The position numbers and the translations under genes are program-made. DNA of 64,000 nucleotides, from assembly GCA_947501935.1 (NCBI GenBank), contig CANMXU010000022.1, positions 22,327 through 86,326 on the forward strand. Direction: 5' to 3'. This DNA comes from an uncultured Alteromonadaceae bacterium. Lineage in GTDB: Bacteria > Pseudomonadota > Gammaproteobacteria > Enterobacterales > Alteromonadaceae. Shown here piece after piece: positions 1 to 8,877 of this stretch. Numbering within the stretch: position 1 is the stretch's first letter; every line of letters starts with the position of its first letter. The notes beneath the pieces are model-generated. The model did not search any database. It was not told where the DNA came from and saw only the letters and a program-made list of their open reading frames with translations.

Positions 1-2730
1 CTGGTTTTACAACAAACCCATCATGAAAACGCCTTGTTTCAAGCAAAGCAAAAGCTCACCGTTGGCGGCGATAATATTGATGACTTACAAACTGAAAAAT
101 TAGCGTTAACTAATAATATTGCCCGAATCGAGCAAGATATTAAGCATATTCACTTGCAAAAAAATGCTCAAAAGCAAGAGTCTGAACTCGCACAGAAACA
201 TCTTATTGAAGACGAGCAAAAACTCAAAACACTAGAGTTAGAGTTAAGCGAAAAAAACACTGAACTTAAGCAGTTACAACCTGAGCTAAATCAGTGTCAA
301 CAACAACTGCAAATCGCGCAGTTGGCATTGAACGAGGCTAACGATAAACTTTATCAATGGCAGCAAGCTCGAGAAAGTTATCACCAACAAAGCCAATTAG
401 CACTTGAGAAAAAAAATAGCTTAACTGCGAAAATTGACGCTTGCCAGCAAACAATATTAGTTAACACTCAACGCCAAGAAAAACTTGAAACTGAGCTAAC
501 CAAACTTAATAGCCAAAAATCAGCTTTATTATCAGGTGCCGATTTAACTAAAGAAATGCAGGCTTTAACTAAGCAGGCTGGTAACTGTGAACAAAAGTTA
601 ATTGAAAATCAGCATAAGCTTGAACAATTACAACTTCAGTTAACAGGGCACAGTCAAAAGTTAGCCACAGAGCAAGGTTTACTGCAAGCTCAACAACAAA
701 GCCATCAGCAGTTACTTTTCGAGCAAAACAAATTAAGTGATTGGCAAGCAAGCCAAAAAATTTGGCTAACAAAACAAAACCTTCAAAGCCAAGCGCGCTT
801 ATTTGAAGCCATTGAAGTAAGCCCTAATTGGCAAGCTGCGTTTGAATTGGTCTTAAATGATTGGCTAGCGGCGCAGCAGGTCAGTAATTTCCCGAAAAAT
901 ATTGACCAACACCTAGCCATTGAAACCTTGTTGTTAGTTAAAAACAGCTCAGCTAGTACTGATATTCAAGCACAATCAGGAACTTTGGCTGCGCAAGTGA
1001 CAGGGCAACATAGCTTTAATGTTGTGCTTAATAATATTTTCCTTGCTGATAATTACCAACAAGCGCAAATATTGCTAAGCACGTTAACGGCGCAGCAATC
1101 GGTTATTTGCCCAGATACTACATGGTTAGGTCATGGATTTTTACGTAAAGGCTTTACCCAAGAAAGTGACGCTCAGCTAACCAAGCTTGCTTATATTAAA
1201 CAACTCGAGGTTGAAATTACCAGTTGTGAACAAACCATTGCGACCGAGCAAGTAAGTAAAGCCACTATTGAAGCTCAATTAGCAGACGCAAAGCAGCATG
1301 CTCAGCAACTTAAAACCGAGCTTAATCAGTTAAAGCAAGCGGTCAGCGCTTTACAGCAAACCATTACCGTTAATGAACAACAGCAAATTTTTATTGTTCA
1401 GCAACAAGAAACATTGCAAGTAGAATTAACCAGCTTAATTGCAAATTTACCCAAGGCTCAGCAACAATTAAGTGAATTCACGCAAGCTTTAACGCAAGTG
1501 TTAACTCAGCAGCCAAAAGTGCTGGTTGACGAAAATGGTCAAGACAAGTCATTAAATGAGCAAGTGCTGTTACAGCAAAGTAGTAAATTACAACAGCAAA
1601 GCGTTAACCAACTAACCCGCCAGCAGCAACAATTGGCGGTGCAAATTGAACGAGCCACTAATCAACAAGCAAGTACTCAGCAAAGCCAAATAGCGTTGCA
1701 AGAAAAAATAAGGCAAGCACAACTGCTACAGCAACAACGGCAAGTTAGCTTAACTGAGCATGTTGAACCATTAACGGCAAACGAGCAAAAGCTGCAAAGC
1801 TGGCTAGCGCAAATGTCGAGTGTAGAAGGTAAACTCAGCTTTATTAATGACAACCTAGCACAAGCGCAACAAGAGCTTATAAAGTTAGAGCAGAAAAAAG
1901 AGACGACAAATAAAACCATTACGCAATTAAAAGAGCAAGTCACCAAGCAGCACTTAGAAGCCGAAAGCTACCGTATTCGCGCCCACAGCATGCAAGAGCA
2001 GCTTGATGAAATGCAAGTGTGTATTCAAGATATCGAAAAACAAATGCCAGTTGGCGCGAAAGAGTCGATTTGGCAAGCATATTTAGTTAAAATAGCAAAA
2101 GAAATCAGCCATCTAGGCGCTATTAACTTAGCGGCCATAGCGGAATATGAAGAACAACTAGAGCGTAAAAATTATCTTGAACAGCAAAATGATGACTTAG
2201 TAAAGGCCATTACCACCCTTGAAGGGGCTATTGCTAAAATAGATAAAGAAACTAAGCAAAAGTTTAAATCGACTTTTGAACAAGTAAATAAAGACCTAAA
2301 AAGCTTATTCCCTAAAGTTTTTGGTGGTGGTAGTGCATCTTTAGAATTAACGGGTGATGACTTGCTCGAAACAGGTGTTAGTATAATGGCTAGACCACCA
2401 GGGAAAAAAAATAGCACAATTCATCTATTATCTGGTGGTGAAAAAGCGCTGACCGCATTATCATTAGTATTTGCAATTTTCAGACTTAATCCGGCTCCTT
2501 TTTGTATGCTTGATGAAGTTGATGCACCATTAGATGATGCAAACGTAGAAAGATTTTGTAATTTGGTAAGGGAAATGTCCCAAACCGTGCAATTTGTATA
2601 TATTAGTCACAATAAAATAGCGATGGAAATGGCTTCACAATTAACGGGTGTTACCATGTTTGAACCAGGGGTTTCAAGAATGGTAGCAGTAGATATTGAC
2701 GAAGCAATTGCCATGGCAGATGTATCTTAA
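1..2730 (+). CDS. smc: Chromosome partition protein SMC, C-terminal three quarters (5' end outside window)
   Basis: ATPase that organises and segregates the chromosome as a dimer. The frame is open from base 1, so the N-terminal Walker A head lies upstream of the window and about 909 codons are present. The first ~240 visible residues are Gln/Glu/Lys-rich coiled coil. A hinge-like globular section follows (about 245-400), then a second long coiled coil and the C-terminal head with the ABC signature LSGGEKALTALS and the Walker B/D-loop region CMLDEVDAPLDDANVERF. It ends 12 nt before zipA; the smc-zipA-ligA order is typical of gammaproteobacteria. The coiled coil is unusually rich in Gln, with CAA/CAG-dense DNA. 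Confidence 0.96.
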   Translation: MVLQQTHHENALFQAKQKLTVGGDNIDDLQTEKLALTNNIARIEQDIKHIHLQKNAQKQESELAQKHLIEDEQKLKTLELELSEKNTELKQLQPELNQCQQQLQIAQLALNEANDKLYQWQQARESYHQQSQLALEKKNSLTAKIDACQQTILVNTQRQEKLETELTKLNSQKSALLSGADLTKEMQALTKQAGNCEQKLIENQHKLEQLQLQLTGHSQKLATEQGLLQAQQQSHQQLLFEQNKLSDWQASQKIWLTKQNLQSQARLFEAIEVSPNWQAAFELVLNDWLAAQQVSNFPKNIDQHLAIETLLLVKNSSASTDIQAQSGTLAAQVTGQHSFNVVLNNIFLADNYQQAQILLSTLTAQQSVICPDTTWLGHGFLRKGFTQESDAQLTKLAYIKQLEVEITSCEQTIATEQVSKATIEAQLADAKQHAQQLKTELNQLKQAVSALQQTITVNEQQQIFIVQQQETLQVELTSLIANLPKAQQQLSEFTQALTQVLTQQPKVLVDENGQDKSLNEQVLLQQSSKLQQQSVNQLTRQQQQLAVQIERATNQQASTQQSQIALQEKIRQAQLLQQQRQVSLTEHVEPLTANEQKLQSWLAQMSSVEGKLSFINDNLAQAQQELIKLEQKKETTNKTITQLKEQVTKQHLEAESYRIRAHSMQEQLDEMQVCIQDIEKQMPVGAKESIWQAYLVKIAKEISHLGAINLAAIAEYEEQLERKNYLEQQNDDLVKAITTLEGAIAKIDKETKQKFKSTFEQVNKDLKSLFPKVFGGGSASLELTGDDLLETGVSIMARPPGKKNSTIHLLSGGEKALTALSLVFAIFRLNPAPFCMLDEVDAPLDDANVERFCNLVREMSQTVQFVYISHNKIAMEMASQLTGVTMFEPGVSRMVAVDIDEAIAMADVS

Positions 2731-2742
2731 AATAGGCTAGGT

Positions 2743-3831
2743 ATGGAAGATAACTTTAGAAACGTACTCATTATTATTGCCACCGTTATTATTGGTGCCA
2801 TTTTTATTCATGGTTTATGGACCATTCGTAAAAACAAAAACCCTTATAAGTTAAAAACCAAACAAGAGCCTGTTCAGCAGGTTGAACGTGGTTTTGACCC
2901 TTCCGGTTTTGATCAAGACGGTGTTAGCGAAGTACGTGTTATTGGCGCCAATGCTTTAAACGGTGAAATTGACAACCCTCCTGCAGAAGAGGAAATTCCT
3001 CATAAACCTGCACCAGCCCCTGAATTTTCAGCTGATCCTATTCCAAAAGATTTATTAGATGAAAAAGCTACTGCGCTTGAGAACGAACCGCCAATAGGCG
3101 AGTTTAGTTTTGACGAGCAAGACGCGGAAGTAGTGCAACAAGCGGCTACTGAGCAGCGTGAGGCTAAAAAAGCACCCGAAGCAGAAATTAAAGCTGAGCC
3201 AAAACCAGCACGTAAACCTGAGCCAGCAATATACCAAGAGCCAGTAACACGTCCAAAACCTGACTCTAGAAAAGTAGAAGAAATAAAAGTTCCGGCTAAA
3301 AAAAGCGTCAGTAAAACCAAAAGAGCAGAACTAAAACGTAACCAAATGGAAATTAATTTTGGTGACGAGCCGATGCGCGAGCAAGCGGTAGCTAAAATTG
3401 ATCCTGAAGTATTAGTTATTTCCGTGGTTATGCCTGAAAACCAAATTATGTCGGGGGCGGCGCTATTACCTAGTTTGTTAACTTTAGGCATGAAATTTGG
3501 CGAAATGAATATTTTCCATCGCCATCAAGATAATGCTGGCAATGGTAAAGTGACTTTTAGCTTAGCTAATATGATGAACCCAGGCACGTTTGATTTAGAC
3601 TCAATGGAAAGCTTTTCAACCCAAGGGGTCACCTTGTTTATGACCTTGCCTAATGAAGGCGACTCGTTTGAGGTATTTCAGCAAATGTTATCAGCAGCGA
3701 AACAACTTGCTCAAGAATTTCATGGTCAGCTTTTAGATGACAAACGCAGTGTTTTAACCAAGCAAACCGAGCAGCATTACACCAGTAGAATACGAGAATT
3801 TGATCGTAAAAGCCGAATCGCTGCTCTTTAA
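2743..3831 (+). CDS. zipA: Cell division protein ZipA
   Basis: Inner-membrane anchor that tethers FtsZ and stabilises the Z ring. The 362-aa product has the expected layout: a short N-terminus, one membrane segment (about residues 8-26, LIIIATVIIGAIFIHGLW), a basic patch, a long Pro/Glu/Lys/Ala-rich linker (about 30-215), and a C-terminal FtsZ-binding domain (about 222-355, starting near VLVISVVMPENQIMSGAALL). It starts at ATG 2743, 12 nt after smc, and is followed 94 nt later by ligA; the three are probably cotranscribed. The linker makes it somewhat longer than the E. coli protein. Confidence 0.95.
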   Translation: MEDNFRNVLIIIATVIIGAIFIHGLWTIRKNKNPYKLKTKQEPVQQVERGFDPSGFDQDGVSEVRVIGANALNGEIDNPPAEEEIPHKPAPAPEFSADPIPKDLLDEKATALENEPPIGEFSFDEQDAEVVQQAATEQREAKKAPEAEIKAEPKPARKPEPAIYQEPVTRPKPDSRKVEEIKVPAKKSVSKTKRAELKRNQMEINFGDEPMREQAVAKIDPEVLVISVVMPENQIMSGAALLPSLLTLGMKFGEMNIFHRHQDNAGNGKVTFSLANMMNPGTFDLDSMESFSTQGVTLFMTLPNEGDSFEVFQQMLSAAKQLAQEFHGQLLDDKRSVLTKQTEQHYTSRIREFDRKSRIAAL

Positions 3832-3925
3832 CTTTATCGCTTTGCTTCACTTAACTGAATTTAATTTAACTAAGCAAAGCGATACTTCCCATTCTAAGAA
3901 ATACCACATTAAGAAACCCCATACT

Positions 3926-5977
3926 ATGTCAGATACTTCTCTCGAGCAGCGTTTAGAGCAGCTTAAGCAACAAATCAATCAATACAATCATCAATATTAT
4001 GTACTTGATCAGCCAACGGTCCCTGATGCTGAATATGATCGTTTGATGAGAGAATTAATTACCATAGAAACTGAGCAGCCGGCGCTTAAAAGTATCGACT
4101 CGCCTAGTCAAAAAGTGGGCGGACAAGCGCTTAAATCGTTTAGCCAAGTTAATCACCAACTGCCAATGCTCTCGCTTGATAATGTTTTCTCAGCTGATGA
4201 ATGGCAAGCGTTTAGTAAACGCATTACAGATAGGTTGGCTTCAGATAAAAAAATTCAATTTTGCGCTGAGCCAAAGCTAGATGGTTTAGCGGTTAGCTTA
4301 CGCTATGAAAATGGCCTTTTTGTCCAGGCAGCTACCCGTGGTGACGGCGCGGTTGGCGAAAATATTACTGAAAATGTTCGCACAATAAAGTCGATACCGT
4401 TAAAGCTACAAGGTGATGATTATCCTGAAGTGCTTGAAGTACGTGGTGAAGTATTTATGCCCAAAGCAAGCTTTGAACAACTTAACGAACAAGCGAAGAA
4501 AAAGGGCGATAAAGCTTTTGCCAATCCAAGAAATGCTGCTGCAGGTAGCTTAAGACAACTTGACTCAAAAATTACCGCCAAACGTAATCTTGCCTTTTAT
4601 GCTTATGGTATCGGTTTTGTAGGAAAGCTTGACGCTTTAGAGCTGGACGAGTCATGGCTGGAAAATTCTCATTACCAACGTTTGTGCCAAATAAAAGCGC
4701 TAGGTTTACCTATGTGCCCTGAAGTTAAATTACTTAAAGATGACAGCCAAGTAGATAGTTTTTATCAGCATATTTTAACTGAACGTGGCAATTTAAGTTA
4801 TGAAATTGACGGTACAGTATTTAAAGTTGACGACATTAGCCTGCAAAAACGTTTAGGGTTTGTTGCTAGGGCGCCGCGCTGGGCAACCGCTTATAAATTC
4901 CCAGCCCAAGAAGAACTTACCATTTTAGACGATGTTGAATTTCAAGTCGGGCGCACTGGCGCAATTACCCCAGTTGCGCGCTTGCAACCTGTATTTGTTG
5001 GCGGTGTTACGGTTAGTAATGCCACTTTACATAACCAAGATGAAATTGACCGCCTTGGTATAAAAATAAAAGATACTGTGATTATTCGTCGCGCGGGTGA
5101 TGTAATTCCGCAAATAGTTAGCGTAGTTTTAGATAAACGCCCTGAAAATGCCCAAGACATTGCTTTCCCTAGCGAATGTCCGGTGTGCCAGTCAGCGGTG
5201 GTGCGCGCTGAAGGTGAAGCGGTGTTACGTTGTACTGGTGGTTTATATTGTGGCGCACAGCGTAAAGAAGCGATCAAACATTTTTCATCCCGTAAAGCCT
5301 TAGACATAGACGGCTTAGGCGATAAGCTAGTTGAGCAACTAGTAGATGAAAACCTTATACAAACCCCAGCAGATTTATTCAAACTGACAGAGCTTGATGT
5401 CAGTACCATGGAGCGTATGGGGCAAAAATCAGCAGATAATTTAATTAAGTCGCTGAGCATTGCAAAAAATACGACTTTACCGAAATTTATTTATGCTTTG
5501 GGTATTCGAGAAGTAGGTGAAACTACCGCAACTAATTTAGCCCATTATTTTTTAAATTTTAACGCCATAAAAGTGGCTGATGAAGATACTTTACAAAAAG
5601 TACCTGATGTTGGCGCCGTAGTGGCAAAAAATATCGTGAGCTTTTTCAAACAAGAGCACAACATTGAAGTGATCAGCGAGTTAGAAAGCATTATGTCGTG
5701 GCCTGATATTGAAGTGAAAAGTGCTGACCAACAGCCGTTAATAAATCAAACTTTTGTATTAACCGGCACTTTAACGCAAATGGGCCGTAATGAAGCTAAA
5801 GCCATTTTGCAAACCTTAGGCGCAAAAGTTTCCGGTAGTGTTTCGGCTAAAACGCACTATTTAGTGGCTGGAGAAAAAGCGGGTTCAAAGTTAACTAAAG
5901 CACATGACTTAGGAGTGGAAGTATTAACTGAAGACCAACTTGTCGCTTTATTTAGTCAACATAATATTGTGATTTAA
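3926..5977 (+). CDS. ligA: NAD+-dependent DNA ligase LigA
   Basis: Seals nicks in duplex DNA using NAD+ in replication and repair. I chose ATG 3926 (683 aa, MSDTSLEQRLEQLK); the frame is open further upstream but that part overlaps zipA and does not look like ligase. Domains in order: Ia, adenylation domain with the KLDG motif (Lys117 would carry AMP), OB fold, four-Cys zinc finger (CPVC...C...C, about 415-440), helix-hairpin-helix repeats, and a C-terminal BRCT domain (about 605-683, containing FVLTGTLTQMGR). All expected domains are present and the length is normal. Confidence 0.97.
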   Translation: MSDTSLEQRLEQLKQQINQYNHQYYVLDQPTVPDAEYDRLMRELITIETEQPALKSIDSPSQKVGGQALKSFSQVNHQLPMLSLDNVFSADEWQAFSKRITDRLASDKKIQFCAEPKLDGLAVSLRYENGLFVQAATRGDGAVGENITENVRTIKSIPLKLQGDDYPEVLEVRGEVFMPKASFEQLNEQAKKKGDKAFANPRNAAAGSLRQLDSKITAKRNLAFYAYGIGFVGKLDALELDESWLENSHYQRLCQIKALGLPMCPEVKLLKDDSQVDSFYQHILTERGNLSYEIDGTVFKVDDISLQKRLGFVARAPRWATAYKFPAQEELTILDDVEFQVGRTGAITPVARLQPVFVGGVTVSNATLHNQDEIDRLGIKIKDTVIIRRAGDVIPQIVSVVLDKRPENAQDIAFPSECPVCQSAVVRAEGEAVLRCTGGLYCGAQRKEAIKHFSSRKALDIDGLGDKLVEQLVDENLIQTPADLFKLTELDVSTMERMGQKSADNLIKSLSIAKNTTLPKFIYALGIREVGETTATNLAHYFLNFNAIKVADEDTLQKVPDVGAVVAKNIVSFFKQEHNIEVISELESIMSWPDIEVKSADQQPLINQTFVLTGTLTQMGRNEAKAILQTLGAKVSGSVSAKTHYLVAGEKAGSKLTKAHDLGVEVLTEDQLVALFSQHNIVI

Positions 5978-5996
5978 AACTTGTATAAGTGATCAC

Positions 5997-6632
5997 ATGG
6001 ATCTTTTTGATAATCAATTAACTCAGCCAATTCGCCTTATCAACCATGATGGCGAGGTCGATTATTACGGCGCTTTATTTTCTAGTGAAATTGAAAATAA
6101 TAAGGCTGCTGATATGGCTGAGTATTATTATCAACAATTGCTTAAAAAGGTGCAGTGGCAGCACGACCAAGCGGTTATCTTCGGTAAAAAAATTGTCACT
6201 GCGCGCAAAGTCGCTTGGTATGGCGAAAAGCCTTTTTCTTATACTTATTCCAATAGCACTAAGCAAGCACTTCCTTGGATAACTGAACTACTTGAACTTA
6301 AAGCCTTAGTTGAGCAAAAAACCACTGAAACTTATAACTCGTGTTTATTAAACTTATACCATAGTGGCGCAGAAGGTATGGGCTGGCACAGCGACGGTGA
6401 AAGTGATTTAAAGAAAAATGGCGCTATCGCCTCATTAAGTTTTGGCGCTGAGCGAAAATTTGCTTTTAAACACAAACACAGTAAAGAAACCGTGTCGCTA
6501 AATTTACAAGCAGGCAGCTTGTTAGTGATGAAAGGCACTACCCAAGCACATTGGTTGCATCGTTTACCGCCCACTAAAAAAGTTACCGAGCCCAGAATTA
6601 ACCTCACATTTAGAACGATTGTTGCTCAGTAA
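5997..6632 (+). CDS. AlkB-like 2-oxoglutarate/Fe(II) dioxygenase (alkylation repair)
   Basis: Probable oxidative demethylase of alkylated bases in DNA or RNA, of the AlkB/ALKBH2-3 type. In 211 aa it shows the iron-binding HxD motif (His131, Asp133, in GMGWHSDGES), the distal His188 (QAHWLHRLPPT), and the 2-oxoglutarate-binding Arg pair (Arg200 and Arg206, EPRINLTFR). The N-terminal ARKVAWYGEKPFSYTYS segment matches the substrate lid of this family. It starts 19 nt after ligA, so it is likely the last gene of that transcription unit. Substrate preference cannot be read from sequence. Confidence 0.88.
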   Translation: MDLFDNQLTQPIRLINHDGEVDYYGALFSSEIENNKAADMAEYYYQQLLKKVQWQHDQAVIFGKKIVTARKVAWYGEKPFSYTYSNSTKQALPWITELLELKALVEQKTTETYNSCLLNLYHSGAEGMGWHSDGESDLKKNGAIASLSFGAERKFAFKHKHSKETVSLNLQAGSLLVMKGTTQAHWLHRLPPTKKVTEPRINLTFRTIVAQ

Positions 6633-6672
6633 GAGCGAGTCTTATTTTTAATGTTTGTTAGCACTTGATAAA

Positions 6673-7041
6673 CTAACCACTAAAAGTAAACAAAGCATAA
6701 ATAAAAATAAGCATCGGTAGTGGTAAAATAAAAGCAAATAGCACCGCCTCACACCACTCTATGGTTCGGTAAACTTTATACCAGTAGTTATCGGGGGCTT
6801 TACTCGATGGTAGGGTTTTAAAGAAAAAAACAAATGACGATAATACTAAAGCTTGTAAAGACGCAAATAAAACAAACAGCGCTATGCCTAATAACCACAA
6901 GGGAGTAGTTGACTGAATTTGTACCTGCAGCAGTAAAAATAACAAAAAACCTAAACCACTCCATGCCAATAAATGCCAGCGAAAAGCAACAAAGGTTAGT
7001 GCCAGTTGTTGGCATATTTCAGGGCTTACAGGTATTCTCAT
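6673..7041 (-). CDS. Small membrane protein of unknown function
   Basis: I do not recognise a family. The 122-aa product is very hydrophobic, with about three membrane segments (around 22-42, 48-72 and 100-118) separated by a short charged loop (SSKAPDNYWYKVYRTIEWCE). It converges with the alkB-type gene and is divergent from the exported protein starting at 7098, with only 56 nt between the start codons. No clear ribosome binding site precedes ATG 7041, so the start is uncertain. Confidence 0.6.
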   Translation of the reverse strand: MRIPVSPEICQQLALTFVAFRWHLLAWSGLGFLLFLLLQVQIQSTTPLWLLGIALFVLFASLQALVLSSFVFFFKTLPSSKAPDNYWYKVYRTIEWCEAVLFAFILPLPMLIFIYALFTFSG

Positions 7042-7097
7042 TTAAACGCTTTAATAATTTACTTGATATAAGCAGTTTACATGAAAAAGAGCATTCA

Positions 7098-7811
7098 ATG
7101 AAATCAGCTAACAGAGTTACCTTATCTATATTGTTAACTATAGCTCGGCAATGCCTTACTAATTTTACTAGCATGCTAGTTTGTTGCTTTTCGTTTTCCT
7201 TAGCAGCACAAGAGCAGATAGCCCCTATTTATTTATCACAAGCTAACACGCCTCATACTTATACCTCATCAGAACAAGTTGATACTCAGCCCAAGCCGAG
7301 CTTAAAACCAACCGAGAGGTTTGAACTTGACCGTAAGCAAAACATTGAAAAGTCAATCACGGTAAAAATTACAGAGCTACGCAATCATAACGGTCAAGCC
7401 TTTGTTGGCGCGCTTGTATCAGCGGCAGAGTTAGCGCCATATTTACAACAATTAAAACAACTACTTGTTGATGACTTTGCGGTTTATCGGCAAAATCAAG
7501 CTGGTAGAGACGCACAGCTTTTTTATATCAGTTTAATTACCGCTAATGAATATCAACACCTTGACCGAGCTAAGCTTGTTTTTGGTCAAAGCCTGAACAT
7601 TAAATTAAAAGGCTTAGGCACAGTAACGCAATACGATAATACCAGTTACTTTGTTGTCGCCGAATCTTCAGATGCGAGCTTTTACCGACAAAAATTGGCC
7701 CTACAAAATAGCTCTTTTGCTATCACTTTAGGTTTTAACCCTGCTGATGTTAGTGCTATTAAGAAAAACATCAACACGCTCATTGTGCCAAGTGCTAACA
7801 AAAACTATTAG
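7098..7811 (+). CDS. Exported protein, possible degenerate 2H-phosphoesterase-like fold
   Basis: Start taken at ATG 7098 (237 aa). This gives a signal-peptide-like N-terminus (hydrophobic stretch about 8-35, ending near SLAAQ), whereas upstream codons overlap the opposite gene. The mature part is soluble. Two similarly spaced strands, FYISLI and FAITLGF, resemble the two H-x-S/T strands of 2H phosphoesterases, where LGF also follows the second motif. Here both catalytic His positions are replaced (Tyr and Ala). The family link is my inference from these short motifs only. It is followed by the M48 lipoprotein gene 105 nt downstream. Confidence 0.6.
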   Translation: MKSANRVTLSILLTIARQCLTNFTSMLVCCFSFSLAAQEQIAPIYLSQANTPHTYTSSEQVDTQPKPSLKPTERFELDRKQNIEKSITVKITELRNHNGQAFVGALVSAAELAPYLQQLKQLLVDDFAVYRQNQAGRDAQLFYISLITANEYQHLDRAKLVFGQSLNIKLKGLGTVTQYDNTSYFVVAESSDASFYRQKLALQNSSFAITLGFNPADVSAIKKNINTLIVPSANKNY

Positions 7812-7916
7812 AAAAGTGGCCAGTATTTACATAAACTAGTTTAATACATGTCAATTGCGCTTATTTTGTATGAGCTTTGTATGAGCTTTATTGATTTGGT
7901 CTTTAATCTAAATGGA

Positions 7917-8768
7917 ATGCCTGTGAAAAAATATATTGCCGTATGTGCCGTGATCATTAGCCTAGTCGGCTGTAGTACGTCTTCAACTGGGCGAAAGCAA
8001 ATTATGCTGATGTCTGACTCTGATTTAAATAAAATGGGCATAGCTTCATTTGAAGACATGAAAAAGCAAATACCGATCAGTAGTCATAAAGAAACCAATG
8101 CTTTTGTACAATGTGTTGCCGACGCTATTACCGTAAATGTTCCTAAGTCAGCTCATGCTGGCGAATGGGAAGTCGTAGTATTTGATTCAGCACAAGTGAA
8201 CGCCTTTGCACTACCTGGGGGGAAAATTGGGGTTTATACCGGCATATTAAATGTGACTGAAAACCAAGACCAACTAGCCGCGATAATGGGTCATGAAGTT
8301 GGTCATGTTATTGAACATCATTCGAACGAACGTTTATCGGCAAGCAAAGTTTCTCAAATGGGTATGGCAGCTGCGGCTATTGCTTTAGGCGCAAGCAATT
8401 CTGAGAATAAAGGCCTGTGGATGGCAGGTTTAGGTGTCGGGCTCCAATATGGCGTAATTATGCCTTATGGCCGAAGCCATGAAAGTGAAGCTGATATTGT
8501 TGGCCAAGACCTAATGGCACGTTCGGGTTTTAAACCAGACCAAAGTATTCGTTTGTGGGAGAACATGGCGAAGTTAAGTAAAGATGCGCCGCCAGAATTT
8601 ATGTCTACTCATCCGTCGAATCAAACCCGTATTGAGCAACTCACTAAGCATTTAAGTGTTTCTGAAAAATTTTATAAAACCAGCAATCGTCCAAATTGTG
8701 TAAAACCAAAAAATATTCCAGAGCCGCCTAAGCCGAAAGAACAGACTAAAGCACAGCCGAAGAAGTAA
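7917..8768 (+). CDS. M48-family metalloprotease lipoprotein (LoiP/YggG-like)
   Basis: Zinc metalloprotease expected to sit on the inner face of the outer membrane and act in envelope protein quality control. From ATG 7917 (GTG 7923 is an alternative two codons later) the 283-aa product has a lipoprotein signal peptide with lipobox LVGC (Cys19), the zinc motif HEVGH (126-130) and the third ligand in the HESEAD segment (Glu191). Next comes the typical hydrophobic AAAAIALGAS region, and the tail is Pro/Lys-rich. Length and motifs match LoiP rather than the longer TPR-bearing BepA. A strong terminator follows. Confidence 0.88.
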   Translation: MPVKKYIAVCAVIISLVGCSTSSTGRKQIMLMSDSDLNKMGIASFEDMKKQIPISSHKETNAFVQCVADAITVNVPKSAHAGEWEVVVFDSAQVNAFALPGGKIGVYTGILNVTENQDQLAAIMGHEVGHVIEHHSNERLSASKVSQMGMAAAAIALGASNSENKGLWMAGLGVGLQYGVIMPYGRSHESEADIVGQDLMARSGFKPDQSIRLWENMAKLSKDAPPEFMSTHPSNQTRIEQLTKHLSVSEKFYKTSNRPNCVKPKNIPEPPKPKEQTKAQPKK

Positions 8769-8810
8769 AAATACTCGCGCTGTATAAGATAAAAAACAAG
8801 CTAAAAAAAA

Positions 8811-8843
8811 CACCGTGATTGGTTTCAGTCACGGTGTTTTTTT
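8811..8843. terminator. Bidirectional terminator between the M48 protease and nhaC-type genes
   Basis: CACCGTGA (8811-8818) and TCACGGTG (8829-8836) form an 8-bp stem with a 10-nt loop, extended by flanking A and T runs on both sides. It serves the two convergent genes. Confidence 0.85.
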
Positions 8844-8877
8844 ATATTTAGCTATTTAAAATAGAACCAAGCTGAGC

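Noticed and set aside
3800..3925. 42-residue N-terminal extension of LigA
   Set aside because: It overlaps the zipA end, does not resemble ligase, and ATG 3926 gives the normal length.
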